Source: Pseudovibrio brasiliensis | GTDB lineage: Bacteria; Pseudomonadota; Alphaproteobacteria; Rhizobiales; Stappiaceae | Assembly (NCBI RefSeq): GCF_018282095.1 | Contig: NZ_CP074126.1 | Location: 1,188,501 to 1,252,500 of the forward strand | Reading direction: 5' to 3' | DNA: 64,000 bases | Notes under the pieces: generated by a model | Seen by the model: the letters and a program-made list of their open reading frames with translations, nothing else | What the model was told of the DNA's origin: nothing | Databases searched by the model: none | Made by a program: the position numbers and the translations under genes | In this document: one piece after another, positions 44,555-54,830 of the stretch | Layout: each line of letters starts with the position of its first letter | Numbering within the stretch: the stretch's first letter is position 1

Positions 44555-45826
44555 ATGAAACACACTGTTGTCGATACCACCCGTTGCTTCCGCCCAAAAT
44601 CCGAAGCTCTTCAGCTGTTGATCGATCGTGGCTTCCTGCATCAATGCACAGATCTCGAAGCGCTGGACGAAAAACTGCAAGCAGGCCATATCACCGCATA
44701 CGCTGGATTTGATGCCACAGCAGACAGCCTGCACGTAGGTCACCTGCTGCCATTAATGGCCATGCGCTGGCTGCAAAAAACCGGACACAAACCAATCTTG
44801 TTGGTGGGCGGTGGTACAACCCGAGTTGGTGACCCAAGCTTCCGCAGTGAAAGTCGTCCACTACTTGACGATGCGCAGATCTCCCACAACCTCGCGGGCA
44901 TCCGAGCGACTGTAGAGCGTCTCTTTGATCTCTCAGAAGGGCAGGGGCAGATAGTCAACAACGCGGAATGGCTGGACGAGTTCCGCTTCCTCGAATTCCT
45001 GCGCGACTTCGGAACCCATTTCACCGTCAACCGCATGATGACCTTCGATAGCGTTCGCTCCCGCCTTGAAGCGCAGCAGCCACTATCGGTCCTCGAGTTC
45101 TGCTACATGATGCTGCAAGCCGTTGACTTCGTTGAGCTCAACCAGCGCTTTGACTGCACGTTGCAGATTGGCGGCTCCGATCAATGGGGCAACATCGTCA
45201 ATGGCGTGGATCTGGGCCGTCGTTCCGGCAGCCAGCTTTTCGGCTTCACTCTGCCACTGTTGACAACTGCCTCCGGCAGCAAAATGGGCAAAACCGCAGA
45301 AGGCGCGGTCTGGCTCAACCCATCCCGCCTATCTAGTTTCGGCTTCTGGCAATTCTGGCGCAACGTCGACGATGCAGACGTCTCGCGTTTCCTGAAGCTC
45401 TTCACTGACTTGCCATTGGGAGAAATCGATCGCCTGTCCGCCCTCAAGGGGCAGGAACTCAACGAAGCCAAAAAGATACTTGCCACACAAGTCACAGGCA
45501 TCGTCCATGGTCTGGCAGCAGCTGAAGCAGCCCTTCAGCAAGGCGAGGCTCTGTTTAACGGTCAGGAAGACCTGACGCAGCCAACCCATGAGTTGCCTCT
45601 GGCCCTGCTCGCCAAGCCGCTCGGCTTGCTAGACCTGCTGGTAAAAACCGGCTTTGCCACCACCAACAACGAAGCCCGCCGCCTCATCCGCGGCGGCGGC
45701 GTCCGCGTGAACACATCCATCGTTCTGGAGGAAACTCGGATGATTTCTGAGGGCGACCTAAAGCCGGGTGAGCGACTGACCCTTGCAGTAGGCAAACGGC
45801 GTAAGGCTCTGGTGGAGTTTGTATAA
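44555..45826 (+). CDS. tyrS: tyrosyl-tRNA synthetase
   Basis: Class Ic aminoacyl-tRNA synthetase that charges tRNA-Tyr. 423 residues with the bacterial TyrRS layout. The HIGH motif appears as HVGHLLPLMAM near residues 60-70, the tyrosine-binding region as GYDG-like YAGFDATADSLHVGH, the anticodon-stem and dimer region in the middle, and KMSKS as GSKMGKTAEGAVW near residues 243-255. A C-terminal S4 RNA-binding domain (about 355-420) contains GFATTNNEARRLIRGGGVRVN. AGGAG lies 6 bases before the ATG, inside a hairpin. The upstream leader encodes a Tyr-rich peptide and an attenuator. Confidence 0.97.
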   Translation: MKHTVVDTTRCFRPKSEALQLLIDRGFLHQCTDLEALDEKLQAGHITAYAGFDATADSLHVGHLLPLMAMRWLQKTGHKPILLVGGGTTRVGDPSFRSESRPLLDDAQISHNLAGIRATVERLFDLSEGQGQIVNNAEWLDEFRFLEFLRDFGTHFTVNRMMTFDSVRSRLEAQQPLSVLEFCYMMLQAVDFVELNQRFDCTLQIGGSDQWGNIVNGVDLGRRSGSQLFGFTLPLLTTASGSKMGKTAEGAVWLNPSRLSSFGFWQFWRNVDDADVSRFLKLFTDLPLGEIDRLSALKGQELNEAKKILATQVTGIVHGLAAAEAALQQGEALFNGQEDLTQPTHELPLALLAKPLGLLDLLVKTGFATTNNEARRLIRGGGVRVNTSIVLEETRMISEGDLKPGERLTLAVGKRRKALVEFV

Positions 45827-45871
45827 GTAAATGAGAAGCGGTCAGCTTTGAGCTGGCCGCTGTGCCAAGAA

Positions 45872-46279
45872 CTACAGTTCTTCTCCATTCACCATCGACC
45901 AATGATGCGGCTGCAGTTCTCGCAGGCTCTTGAAAGTTAACTGATTGTCTTTGTTGGAGATGGCTGCGAGAACGTCTCCACCCCAATGGACAAGCCGTTC
46001 CTGACAAATCCCACAAGGCGTCAAAACAACAAAAGGGCTCTTCTCGTCTTCTCGATAGATGCAAAGAGAATGAGTAACGGCCTCATTCAGCTTATGAGCC
46101 TCCAAAATAGCGCCAACCTCCATACAAAGGGACAACCCGTCATTTTTGGTGTCCGGCGCTACACTGGTGAGGATCTTTCCACTGTCAGTCCTGACAGATG
46201 CCGCCCCGCCCCAACCAGTAGGATATCGACGCTCAATCAGCAGCTTGGCTTCACCAAATAATGTTTGTTCAATGGTCAT
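45872..46279 (-). CDS. cytidine deaminase-like zinc enzyme
   Basis: 135-residue CDA-fold protein. The zinc and catalytic residues are Cys52-x-Glu54 (SLCMEVGAIL) and Pro88-Cys89-x-x-Cys92 (LTPCGICQERL), the all-Cys zinc set of tetrameric cytidine deaminases and blasticidin-S deaminases. The first Cys is followed by Met rather than the usual Ala (CAE). Overall the sequence is closer to the CDA/BSD group than to E. coli Cdd. Deamination of cytidine or a related nucleoside is expected. Single gene, convergent with tyrS. Confidence 0.85.
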   Translation of the reverse strand: MTIEQTLFGEAKLLIERRYPTGWGGAASVRTDSGKILTSVAPDTKNDGLSLCMEVGAILEAHKLNEAVTHSLCIYREDEKSPFVVLTPCGICQERLVHWGGDVLAAISNKDNQLTFKSLRELQPHHWSMVNGEEL

Positions 46280-46432
46280 TCTGCCACGCTAAAGCTTCTG
46301 CCCCTATCAATCAAATCATGTTCTACAGATCTTGATTAGGTCCTTATGATCTCACCGATTTTGTAGATTGCACTATGATATCAGGGTGCAACTATTGCTC
46401 TGATTTTAAAGATAATTCATTGAGGGGATAGT

Positions 46433-47320
46433 ATGAGCTTATTTCTTACATATTTGGCATTGGCGCAGCCAATTGAGCTGACCGCAGCCGAGATGTGCCA
46501 GAGCACGGCGAGCACATACCTTGGCCAGCCGCTCCACATTGAGTGCCCCGTAGATGATAGTGATGGAAAAGACGCTAACTTCGTTTATGTAAATGGGCTT
46601 CCAGTTGCCATAATGAATATAGGATTCCCGCTGCCTGCTGATGCCTACGAAGAAGCTGTAGCAATTGACAAGCTTTGGCCGGAAGCTGGAGCAACTCTAG
46701 CTGAGAGCAAATCACATATCGTTTTATCTGCTCTTGGTTCCCCCAAGGAGCATCAGGAAGTGCTAAGCGCAGCGAAGACAATGACGCTCTTTGCAGCGTA
46801 TCTGAGTGAAAAGCTACCTGTAACAGCGCAAATCGGCGTTGAGGGTAAAACAGTTATCTCACCGGAGAAGCTTAAAACCTATGCCCAATCACTTGCTCAG
46901 GGTGAAGTGCCATTGTTTGCATGGACTTCGCTAATGTTCTTTAACGGAGGCATGACAAGCGATGGGAAGCAAAAAGCGATAATGGCAACGAATGGCTTTA
47001 GACCATTTATCGGCAGAGAGATTGAAACCTCTGCATCTGCCAATCTGACACCTGATAAAGTTGATTTCGTTTTGAATCTCGGTGTTTACCTCATCAAAAA
47101 CGGCCCGGTAATTAATCACGGAGACACAGTTGGTGGAACAGCTGAAGAGAAGATCAAGGTCGTTCATAAACCACAGGGATACCGACCGGAAACTCCATCG
47201 TTGCACGTTGTGTTACCTGATGCGGATGTGAGTGAGTTGGAAGGTGTTGGTGCCGAGGATCGGTCTGCGCCTCCTCCGCCTCGCAAATCTCTTTGGCCTT
47301 TTGGCAAACGCAAGGGCTAA
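46433..47320 (+). CDS. DUF4261-like protein of unknown function
   Basis: 295-residue protein. The N-terminus (MSLFLTYLALAQPIELTAAEM) is hydrophobic but short and is not a clear signal peptide. The central part, with KSHIVLSALG, AAYLSEKLPVTAQIGVEGKTVISPEKL and a GFRPFIGREIE-type block, resembles proteins carrying a DUF4261 domain at the C-terminal half; this is a recognition from memory, not a search. The C-terminal 60 residues are Pro-rich and end in a basic WPFGKRKG tail. GAGGGGAT precedes the ATG. It has no co-directional neighbour. In other bacteria such proteins are often near type VI secretion or toxin-immunity loci, but nothing of that kind is here. Confidence 0.6.
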   Translation: MSLFLTYLALAQPIELTAAEMCQSTASTYLGQPLHIECPVDDSDGKDANFVYVNGLPVAIMNIGFPLPADAYEEAVAIDKLWPEAGATLAESKSHIVLSALGSPKEHQEVLSAAKTMTLFAAYLSEKLPVTAQIGVEGKTVISPEKLKTYAQSLAQGEVPLFAWTSLMFFNGGMTSDGKQKAIMATNGFRPFIGREIETSASANLTPDKVDFVLNLGVYLIKNGPVINHGDTVGGTAEEKIKVVHKPQGYRPETPSLHVVLPDADVSELEGVGAEDRSAPPPPRKSLWPFGKRKG

Positions 47321-47341
47321 TGCAGCTTTCTGCCAAGTGAC

Positions 47342-47373
47342 AAAAAAAGCCCCCGCCGGTGAGGGCAGGGGCC
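47342..47373 (-). terminator. terminator of ccrM (minus strand)
   Basis: On the minus strand GGCCCCTGCC and GGCGGGGGC form a GC-rich stem followed by a run of seven T. It lies about 80 bases beyond the ccrM stop. A second hairpin, CAGCCAG/CTGGCTG, lies between them at about 47424-47446. Confidence 0.8.
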
Positions 47374-47455
47374 AAGTCATATGGATATGAAGCAGGATCA
47401 ATGATGAACCCTGTAAAACAGCCAGACCGTTTGCCTGGCTGAAAGAGCTGTAGCG

Positions 47456-48979
<1,524 letters not shown>

Positions 48980-50200
48980 TTACTCAATCCCCATGCAGTT
49001 GGCGTAGAAGGTCACTGTAGCTGGCCAGTCAGAGAACACGCCGCTCACCTTCACATCCTGCGCCAGCACATCCAGCAGCTCATAAACACTGCCTTCGCTG
49101 GTGATCGCATTATTGATGCTGCGGTAGTACCAGCCACCTTTGTTATGCGACAGCAGGCCAGAGCGCTCTAGAGTCCAGGCGAAGATCTTGAGACCAGCTT
49201 CTTTGGCAGCCTTCGCATAAGCAGAAGGCACGATCTTCCCGCCTTCCAATGTGACCAGCATCCACAGAGGAGGGGAGATGTAATTGACGCCCATCTCCTT
49301 CAGCTCAGCCATGGATGGCTTGAAGCTGGTTGGGTCGGACGTATCAAAACCCTGCATGCGGAAGCGCCCATCAAGGAACACAGCCTGCTTGCCAAACTCT
49401 GGCTCATTCTTGATCCAGTACAGCACATCATCAAGGAAGAATGATTGTGGGTACACGTCAGAAGCCGGAACGCCTGCGGCCTTGTAGTCATCAATCAGCT
49501 TCTGAGCATAATCTTCCTGAGAGAACCCATCAAACGGCATCTTGACGCTTGGACGCTTCAGCTCTGGCGTAAACTTGGCACCTTGTGCCTTGAACAGCTC
49601 AATGGACTGTGCGTGGGTCATCAAAGTCCCACCAGCACCAGCAGCCGCATAAAGGTCAGTGCGCCAGTCTGCTGTGCCTTTCAGGAAGTCCTCAACAGTT
49701 GTGGCCGTTGGATCAGAAGCATCCATCTTGCCCTTCAGGCCTTCAAACTCAGCCAGAGTAATCTCAGAGGTTCTACACTCAGCAGTCGCTTTCTCACCAC
49801 CCGCAGCCGCGGTGAATGGCGTCACGCAGGTGCCAGCCAGATCTGTTGCCAGAATATTGGTGGTGGTTGCCAGATCATTCTGGGAGTGACGACACACCAG
49901 CTGTTTGTCTTTGGTGAAGGTAACATCACATTCCTGTACACCCGCGCCCATCACAGCAGCAGCCTGATAAGACTCAAATGTATGCTCAGGAAACTGCAGC
50001 GGCGCGCCGCGGTGACCAATGGAGAAGCTGGAGGCGGTGGCTGGGTTGCCAATGCAAGCCCGCAGCTTTTCCTTCAGCGGGCTCTCCTGCATCTGCTCAA
50101 CGAGAAAAGCAGGGCGAGGGCCCAACTGCGCAGCCTGCGCGCTTGCAGTAAGACAAGCGCCTGCCATCAGCCCAAGCGTGACGGTTCGAACAAAGTGCAT
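48980..50200 (-). CDS. periplasmic glycerophosphodiester phosphodiesterase (GlpQ-like)
   Basis: 406-residue exported enzyme with a TIM-barrel GDPD domain. It hydrolyses deacylated phospholipids to glycerol-3-phosphate and an alcohol. A signal peptide covers residues 1-23. The catalytic N-terminal block [39 protein letters not shown] (near residue 60) contains the HR...E...E/D metal and acid-base residues, with a second His in [24 protein letters not shown] is the later Glu/Lys block. Insertions make it longer than E. coli GlpQ (358). A Cys near 49 and the C-terminal NCMGIE Cys could form a disulfide. GGGAGGGAT precedes the ATG. Confidence 0.9.
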   Translation of the reverse strand: MHFVRTVTLGLMAGACLTASAQAAQLGPRPAFLVEQMQESPLKEKLRACIGNPATASSFSIGHRGAPLQFPEHTFESYQAAAVMGAGVQECDVTFTKDKQLVCRHSQNDLATTTNILATDLAGTCVTPFTAAAGGEKATAECRTSEITLAEFEGLKGKMDASDPTATTVEDFLKGTADWRTDLYAAAGAGGTLMTHAQSIELFKAQGAKFTPELKRPSVKMPFDGFSQEDYAQKLIDDYKAAGVPASDVYPQSFFLDDVLYWIKNEPEFGKQAVFLDGRFRMQGFDTSDPTSFKPSMAELKEMGVNYISPPLWMLVTLEGGKIVPSAYAKAAKEAGLKIFAWTLERSGLLSHNKGGWYYRSINNAITSEGSVYELLDVLAQDVKVSGVFSDWPATVTFYANCMGIE

Positions 50201-50495
50201 AAAAAAGATCCCTCCCGATCATTGAATGCTTTTGTGGTGTGGTGCTGAAAAGAGCGTTGCACCCTTCCTCAGAAATCACACCTTTTAATTGGGACGTAGT
50301 TTTACAGAATAAACTGAAGGAGATAAGGGGAAATATGTAGTCAGATATCGCAATTCTGTGCGCAGAACTGGATCTGACGTTGCGTGAAAATATCCTCACT
50401 CACTAAAAAATAAATCATATTTGTCTGCGGATTGTCTTGACCCTGTCGTAAACATCCCTCAGATATATAGTGACACGAAAGAGGAGAAACCGAAC
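50201..50495. other. 295-base divergent intergenic region (GlpQ-like gene / amn)
   Basis: No gene is seen. CTTGACC at 50435-50441, with AGATAT about 18 bases later, is a possible promoter for amn. An AAGGAG at 50317 serves no evident reading frame. Otherwise I see nothing distinctive. Confidence 0.5.
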
Positions 50496-52004
50496 GTGTC
50501 GACTATATCCGATAGCGACGTTGTGATGGAAACCCGTTCCATCCGCACGCCTGAAACAATTCCCCCACGATCCTTTAAAGATGCCGCTGAAGCTGTTGAG
50601 CACCTGATCTTCCTGTTTGATCGGGCAACGGACTTTTTGCGTGAGAATTTTAAGTCTGCCGCTCAGGGCAGCATGCCGACAAACCGGGTCAGAGCATTTT
50701 ATCCGGAACTTCGTTTTGAAATGTCCAGCCACGTCCGTGTGGACACCAGGCTGTCCTATGGATTTGTAGCAAGACCTGGCAAATACAAAACCACAATCAC
50801 CCGGCCTGATTTGTTCAGGCACTATCTGGAACACCAGATCGATCTGCTGATCAAAAACCACGGCCTCGAAGTCGAGATCGCTGAGAGTGATCAGCCAATC
50901 CCGCTGCACTTCGCATTCTATGATGGCGCGCACGTTGAAGGCGCACTGCCCGACAGCGCAGAACGAACACTGCGTGATGTGTTCGATGTGCCGGATCTGG
51001 CGGTTATGGATGATGCCATCTCCAATGGTACCTACCGCGCCAAGGATGGCTTTGAGCCTCTGGCCCCGTTCACCGCACCGCGCGTGGATTACTCTCTGCA
51101 TCGTTTGCAGCACTACACCGCAACGGCACCGCGCTACTTCCAGAACTTCGTGCTCTTCACAAACTATCAGTTCTACATTGATGGCTTTGCGCAGATGGCG
51201 AAGGAGCTGATCAACGATCCGGACAGCGGCTATGTTGCCTTCGTTGAGCCGGGCAATCTCATCACCTACGCTGGTGATAAAGAGCCTCGCGAAGGTGTAG
51301 CCCCACCGCGTCTACCGCAGATGCCAGCCTATCACCTGCTGCGTGAGGACAACTCCGGCATCACCATGGTGAATATCGGCGTTGGTCCGTCCAATGCGAA
51401 GACCATCACCGACCACATCGCCGTGCTTCGCCCACATGCCTGGTTGATGCTGGGTCACTGCGCTGGGCTCAGAAGCAGCCAGCAGCTCGGTGATTATGTG
51501 TTGGCACACGGTTATGTGCGCGAAGACAAGGTGCTTGACGCAGACTTGCCAACATGGGTTCCGATCCCACCACTGGCAGAAGTGCAGGTCGCACTGGAAG
51601 ATGCAGTTGAGAAAACCACCGGCTACAGCGGTTATGATCTGAAGCGGGTCATGCGCACGGGCACTGTGGCCTCCATTGACAACCGCAACTGGGAACTGCG
51701 CGACCACCGCGAGCCGGTTCAGCGCTTCTCCCAGTCCCGTGCCATTGCGTTGGACATGGAATCCGCAACCATCGCCGCCAACGGCTTCCGCTTCCGCGTT
51801 CCATACGGAACCTTGCTCTGCGTCTCAGACAAGCCACTGCACGGTGAGCTGAAACTGCCTGGCATGGCGACGGACTTCTACCGTAAACAGGTGGACCAGC
51901 ATCTGGAAATCGGCGTGAAGACCATGGAGATCCTGAGAGAGATGCCATTGGAGCGTCTTCACTCTCGAAAACTCCGCAGCTTCATGGAAACCGCTTTCCA
52001 ATAA
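50496..52004 (+). CDS. amn: AMP nucleosidase
   Basis: Splits AMP into adenine and ribose 5-phosphate, adjusting adenylate pools. About 502 residues from the GTG at 50496, which has GAGGAG 9 bases upstream; an in-frame TTG at 50421 is less likely. The N-terminal regulatory domain contains RVRAFYPELRFEM and YGFVARPGKYKTTITRPDLF. The C-terminal nucleoside-phosphorylase-fold domain contains TMVNIGVGPSNAKTITDHIAVLRPHAWLMLGHCAGLR near residue 310 and LDMESATIAANGFRFRVPYGTLLCVSDKP near residue 430. It is a single-gene unit ended by a bidirectional terminator. Confidence 0.95.
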   Translation: MSTISDSDVVMETRSIRTPETIPPRSFKDAAEAVEHLIFLFDRATDFLRENFKSAAQGSMPTNRVRAFYPELRFEMSSHVRVDTRLSYGFVARPGKYKTTITRPDLFRHYLEHQIDLLIKNHGLEVEIAESDQPIPLHFAFYDGAHVEGALPDSAERTLRDVFDVPDLAVMDDAISNGTYRAKDGFEPLAPFTAPRVDYSLHRLQHYTATAPRYFQNFVLFTNYQFYIDGFAQMAKELINDPDSGYVAFVEPGNLITYAGDKEPREGVAPPRLPQMPAYHLLREDNSGITMVNIGVGPSNAKTITDHIAVLRPHAWLMLGHCAGLRSSQQLGDYVLAHGYVREDKVLDADLPTWVPIPPLAEVQVALEDAVEKTTGYSGYDLKRVMRTGTVASIDNRNWELRDHREPVQRFSQSRAIALDMESATIAANGFRFRVPYGTLLCVSDKPLHGELKLPGMATDFYRKQVDQHLEIGVKTMEILREMPLERLHSRKLRSFMETAFQ

Positions 52005-52031
52005 GCTCCATTTGGCAGCGACAAGAACAAG

Positions 52032-52059
52032 AAAAAGCCGGGCATCGACCCGGCTTTTT
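52032..52059. terminator. bidirectional rho-independent terminator
   Basis: AAAAAGCCGGG (52032-52042), loop CATCGA, CCCGGCTTTTT (52049-52059), shared by the convergent amn and mutY genes. Confidence 0.92.
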
Positions 52060-52068
52060 GCTGCGTGC

Positions 52069-53121
52069 TTATATAAGTCCACCCGCCTTCAGTGCTTTCT
52101 TCATCACCGTTGGCAGGGCTTCGCCTTCAAGCTCATCAGGAGCAGACCACCAATAGCCTTCTGGCTCTGCGTAGTTTGCTGGAGCCTCCGCCTGCCAGAC
52201 ACTCATTTCCAGATGGAAGTGCGTGAAGGTGTGCTTCACGTCCTTGGCTGTCCGCACCCACTCCGCCTGAATGGGGGCAGCTGTCAGGTCTTCCAGCGCA
52301 GCATCATCGGACCAGTGTGTGGTGATTGGCTCACTCATACCGGCAAGCAAGCCTTTGTCCTCTCGCTTGCGGAGCAGAATACGTCCCTTGTTGTCGCTCA
52401 ATAGGAAAGCCATGCCCCGCCGTGTCGGCTTCACCTTCTTCGGCGCCTTGCGTGGCAGCGTGTCTGCAATGCCTTGCTTGCGGCCTTCGCAAACGTCCAT
52501 CCACGGACAGATGCCACAGGCTGGTGACTTCGGAGTGCAGATGGTGGCGCCCAGATCCATCATGGCCTGCGCAAAGTCGCCGGGGCGATCATGCGGCGTC
52601 ACCTCAGCCATCAACGGCTTCACCTCAGCCTTGAGGGCTGGGAGTTCTGTCAGCAACGCATGGCGACGCGAAAGCACCCGCTCCACGTTGCCATCCACCA
52701 CCGCTGCATGCCGTCCAAACGCAATCGTAGAGATCGCAGCAGCGGTGTAAGGGCCCACGCCAGGCAGCTTCAAAAGCCGCTCTTCTTCCTCGGGAAAACG
52801 TCCATTGTGATGCAATTGGACATATTTTGCACACTTATACAGATTTCTTGCACGGGAATAATAACCAAGCCCAGCCCATGCTTTGAGGATATCTTCCTCC
52901 TCCGCATTGGCCATATCTGCAAGTGTTGGCCATGTCTTTATGAAGAGTTCGAAGTAACTTTTTACCGCCGCGACAGTAGTTTGCTGAAGCATGATTTCTG
53001 AGAGCCAGACGTGGTAAGGCTCTGGTTTTACACCGGAAAGTATATCAGCAGGGGCTGTTCGCCATGGCAGTTGGCGAGAATTTCTGTCATACCAGTAAAG
53101 AAGAGCTAGATTATCTTGCAT
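52069..53121 (-). CDS. mutY: A/G-specific adenine glycosylase
   Basis: Removes adenine mispaired with 8-oxoguanine. 350 residues with the standard layout. The N-terminal WYDRNSRQLPWR is followed by SEIMLQQTTVAAVKSYFELFIKTWP, the helix-hairpin-helix LLKLPGVGPYTAAAI near residue 118 and the catalytic Asp in AAVVDGNVERVLSR near residue 143. The iron-sulfur ligands lie in CTPKSPACGICPWMDVC near residues 197-213. The C-terminal NUDIX-like domain recognises 8-oxoG. It diverges from the DciA-like gene, an arrangement conserved in alphaproteobacteria together with dsbA and smc. Confidence 0.96.
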   Translation of the reverse strand: MQDNLALLYWYDRNSRQLPWRTAPADILSGVKPEPYHVWLSEIMLQQTTVAAVKSYFELFIKTWPTLADMANAEEEDILKAWAGLGYYSRARNLYKCAKYVQLHHNGRFPEEEERLLKLPGVGPYTAAAISTIAFGRHAAVVDGNVERVLSRRHALLTELPALKAEVKPLMAEVTPHDRPGDFAQAMMDLGATICTPKSPACGICPWMDVCEGRKQGIADTLPRKAPKKVKPTRRGMAFLLSDNKGRILLRKREDKGLLAGMSEPITTHWSDDAALEDLTAAPIQAEWVRTAKDVKHTFTHFHLEMSVWQAEAPANYAEPEGYWWSAPDELEGEALPTVMKKALKAGGLI

Positions 53122-53255
53122 GGTTTTGTGGGTTAACCTTGGTTTTGATCCCTAAATAATTGGGGTTCCCTTGGTAATTCATGGTACCGCGAAAAACGGG
53201 ACTAAATTAAAACTAATATAAAGCAATGGTCATATATGTGCCTTAATCTAATGGC

Positions 53256-53795
53256 GTGATGAAGACGATGAAAGCAACTGCGCAAAATCGGGTTCCCAAA
53301 AGATCGAGCCATCAGCTAAACGAGCTGATCGGTAAGACGATGCACCCTGTCGCGCGCAAACGCGGATTTGCCAGTGCTGATCTTCTCGCCGCTTGGCCCG
53401 AACTTGTCGGCAAGCAGTATCACGGAAAGGTACAGCCCGGTAGGCTTGTCTGGCCAAGAACCAAAAGCTCCGATGGAGAGCCGGTCGCCGAACCTGCAAC
53501 CCTTCTTGTTCATGCTGATGGTCCCACTGCTTTGTTCTTCACCCATGAAGCTCCGCAACTGCGTGATCGTATAAATGCCTTTTTGGGCTGGAATGCGGTT
53601 GGCCGCATCAAGGTTGTGCAACGCCCAGCCCTCAGAACCAAGAAGATCACGCCCAAACCATTGCGCAAGCTCTCCGAGATCGAAAACCGCCGCATTGAGC
53701 AAAAGGTGGCGCATGTTTCCGATGAGCGTTTGAAAAACGCTCTAGAGAAGCTCGGCAAGAACCTCATTGCCCGCACACCTGCAGGCAACTCCTGA
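53256..53795 (+). CDS. DUF721/DciA family protein
   Basis: 179-residue protein of the DUF721 (DciA-like) family, ancestral loaders of the replicative helicase in bacteria lacking DnaC. The N-terminal part (LNELIGKTMHPVARKRGFASADLLAAWPELVGKQYHGKVQPGRLVWPR) is the family domain. A KH-like segment with FFTHEAPQLRDRINAFLGWNAVGRIKVVQ follows, then a basic, probably flexible C-terminus. GTG at 53256 directly precedes ATG at 53259; either may start. In related genomes it precedes dsbA and smc; here an unrelated lipoprotein gene lies between them on the other strand. Confidence 0.85.
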   Translation: MMKTMKATAQNRVPKRSSHQLNELIGKTMHPVARKRGFASADLLAAWPELVGKQYHGKVQPGRLVWPRTKSSDGEPVAEPATLLVHADGPTALFFTHEAPQLRDRINAFLGWNAVGRIKVVQRPALRTKKITPKPLRKLSEIENRRIEQKVAHVSDERLKNALEKLGKNLIARTPAGNS

Positions 53796-53829
53796 TCCCT
53801 CAGCAACTCTTCTATACGTTGGAAAGTGA

Positions 53830-54321
53830 TTACTGGCTCACGACCAGATCATGACCCTTGGCTGTGTAACCCAGCAGCAGGTCAGGGCGCTCCATCAACA
53901 GATAGGCCGTAGTGGTTTCCTGCGCATTACGCAGCTCAATGGTATCCCCATTCACCGCCCAGGCTGTCACACTGCTCAACTCTTCATTGGAACAACCGCT
54001 TGTCGCCGCTAGTCCTGAGGGCAGGCCATGGGCTGCCGCAGAAGGGGACGCCACTGCGCCCGCAGCGGACTTGCTAAACTGAACACGGCACGGTGCAACG
54101 CTGTTTCCGTTGCCTTCGCTCACCACCCAGTTCGTAGAGGTAAGCGCGCCCAGATCTGCTGTGCCCGTATAGATAATGTTTTGTGTTGCAGGTATAGCAG
54201 TTGTTTCAATCGTCGTTTCTTGAGTAGTTGTAGGTATAGCTTCGACGAAATCTTCAGATACAGAGGCTTGGCAGGCTATCAGTGGAGTGCTGAGAAGCAT
54301 TAAAGTAGTCAAGCGCTTCAT
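53830..54321 (-). CDS. AprI/Inh-like protease-inhibitor-domain lipoprotein
   Basis: 163-residue lipoprotein. The signal peptide ends in PLIACQ, giving a lipidated Cys17, followed by a Thr-rich linker of about 30 residues. The C-terminal ~100 residues match the Inh/AprI beta-barrel pattern: STNWVVSEGN, CRVQFSKSA, a second Cys in SGCSNEEL, VTAWAVNGDTIELRNAQETTTAYLLMERPDLLLG. Pseudomonas AprI and Erwinia Inh block secreted serralysin-type metalloproteases, and Brucella Omp19 carries the same domain. It lies between dciA and dsbA, antisense to both, and looks inserted into a conserved gene order. Confidence 0.75.
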   Translation of the reverse strand: MKRLTTLMLLSTPLIACQASVSEDFVEAIPTTTQETTIETTAIPATQNIIYTGTADLGALTSTNWVVSEGNGNSVAPCRVQFSKSAAGAVASPSAAAHGLPSGLAATSGCSNEELSSVTAWAVNGDTIELRNAQETTTAYLLMERPDLLLGYTAKGHDLVVSQ

Positions 54322-54830
54322 GGTGTATCCGTATATCTTGTTAGTGAGTTTGGTAAATCTTTAATAACTCATTAATGAGGCAAAAACAAAACAACGCGAG
54401 AAATTATTGTTGTTTTCCATGCATAAATTCTGTGGGTATGTATTAGCAGTGCAAATTTAATCATGGCAGATATCTGGAAGCAGATTTCGCCAGTTTGCCG
54501 CGAAACAGCGGAAGTCCTTTGTTTTAAACGAAGAAAATCGATTTCTCCCCTGACGCATACGTCAAACTGGCCGCCTTACCAAAAATTAATATGACTACTC
54601 AGGATATTCAGTAGCTTCTGACAAGTATTTGCCATAGTTTCCTGAAAACCAATTGTTGCTGAAAAGCGAGTTGTGGGCAGGTGCCGCAAACGGCAAGTGT
54701 TCACCAGCTTGTGATCAGAGGTCTAAGGGCAGGAGAGGTTATACTCGCACCCGGCCTCTGGCTACCACTGCGATAAAACGTGGTGGGTTAGTAGACAGGG
54801 CAACACATAGATAACTTGGGATAGGAAAAC
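54322..54830. other. 509-base intergenic region before the dsbA-like gene
   Basis: No gene is found. The A/T-rich first half has the perfect palindrome CTCATTAATGAG (54368-54379), close to the start of the Inh-like gene, and the dyad TGACG-CATA-CGTCA (54551-54564). The second half is richer in GC and contains CCACTGCG...CGTGGTGG, a possible hairpin at about 54764-54786, in what would be the 5' leader of dsbA. Confidence 0.5.
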
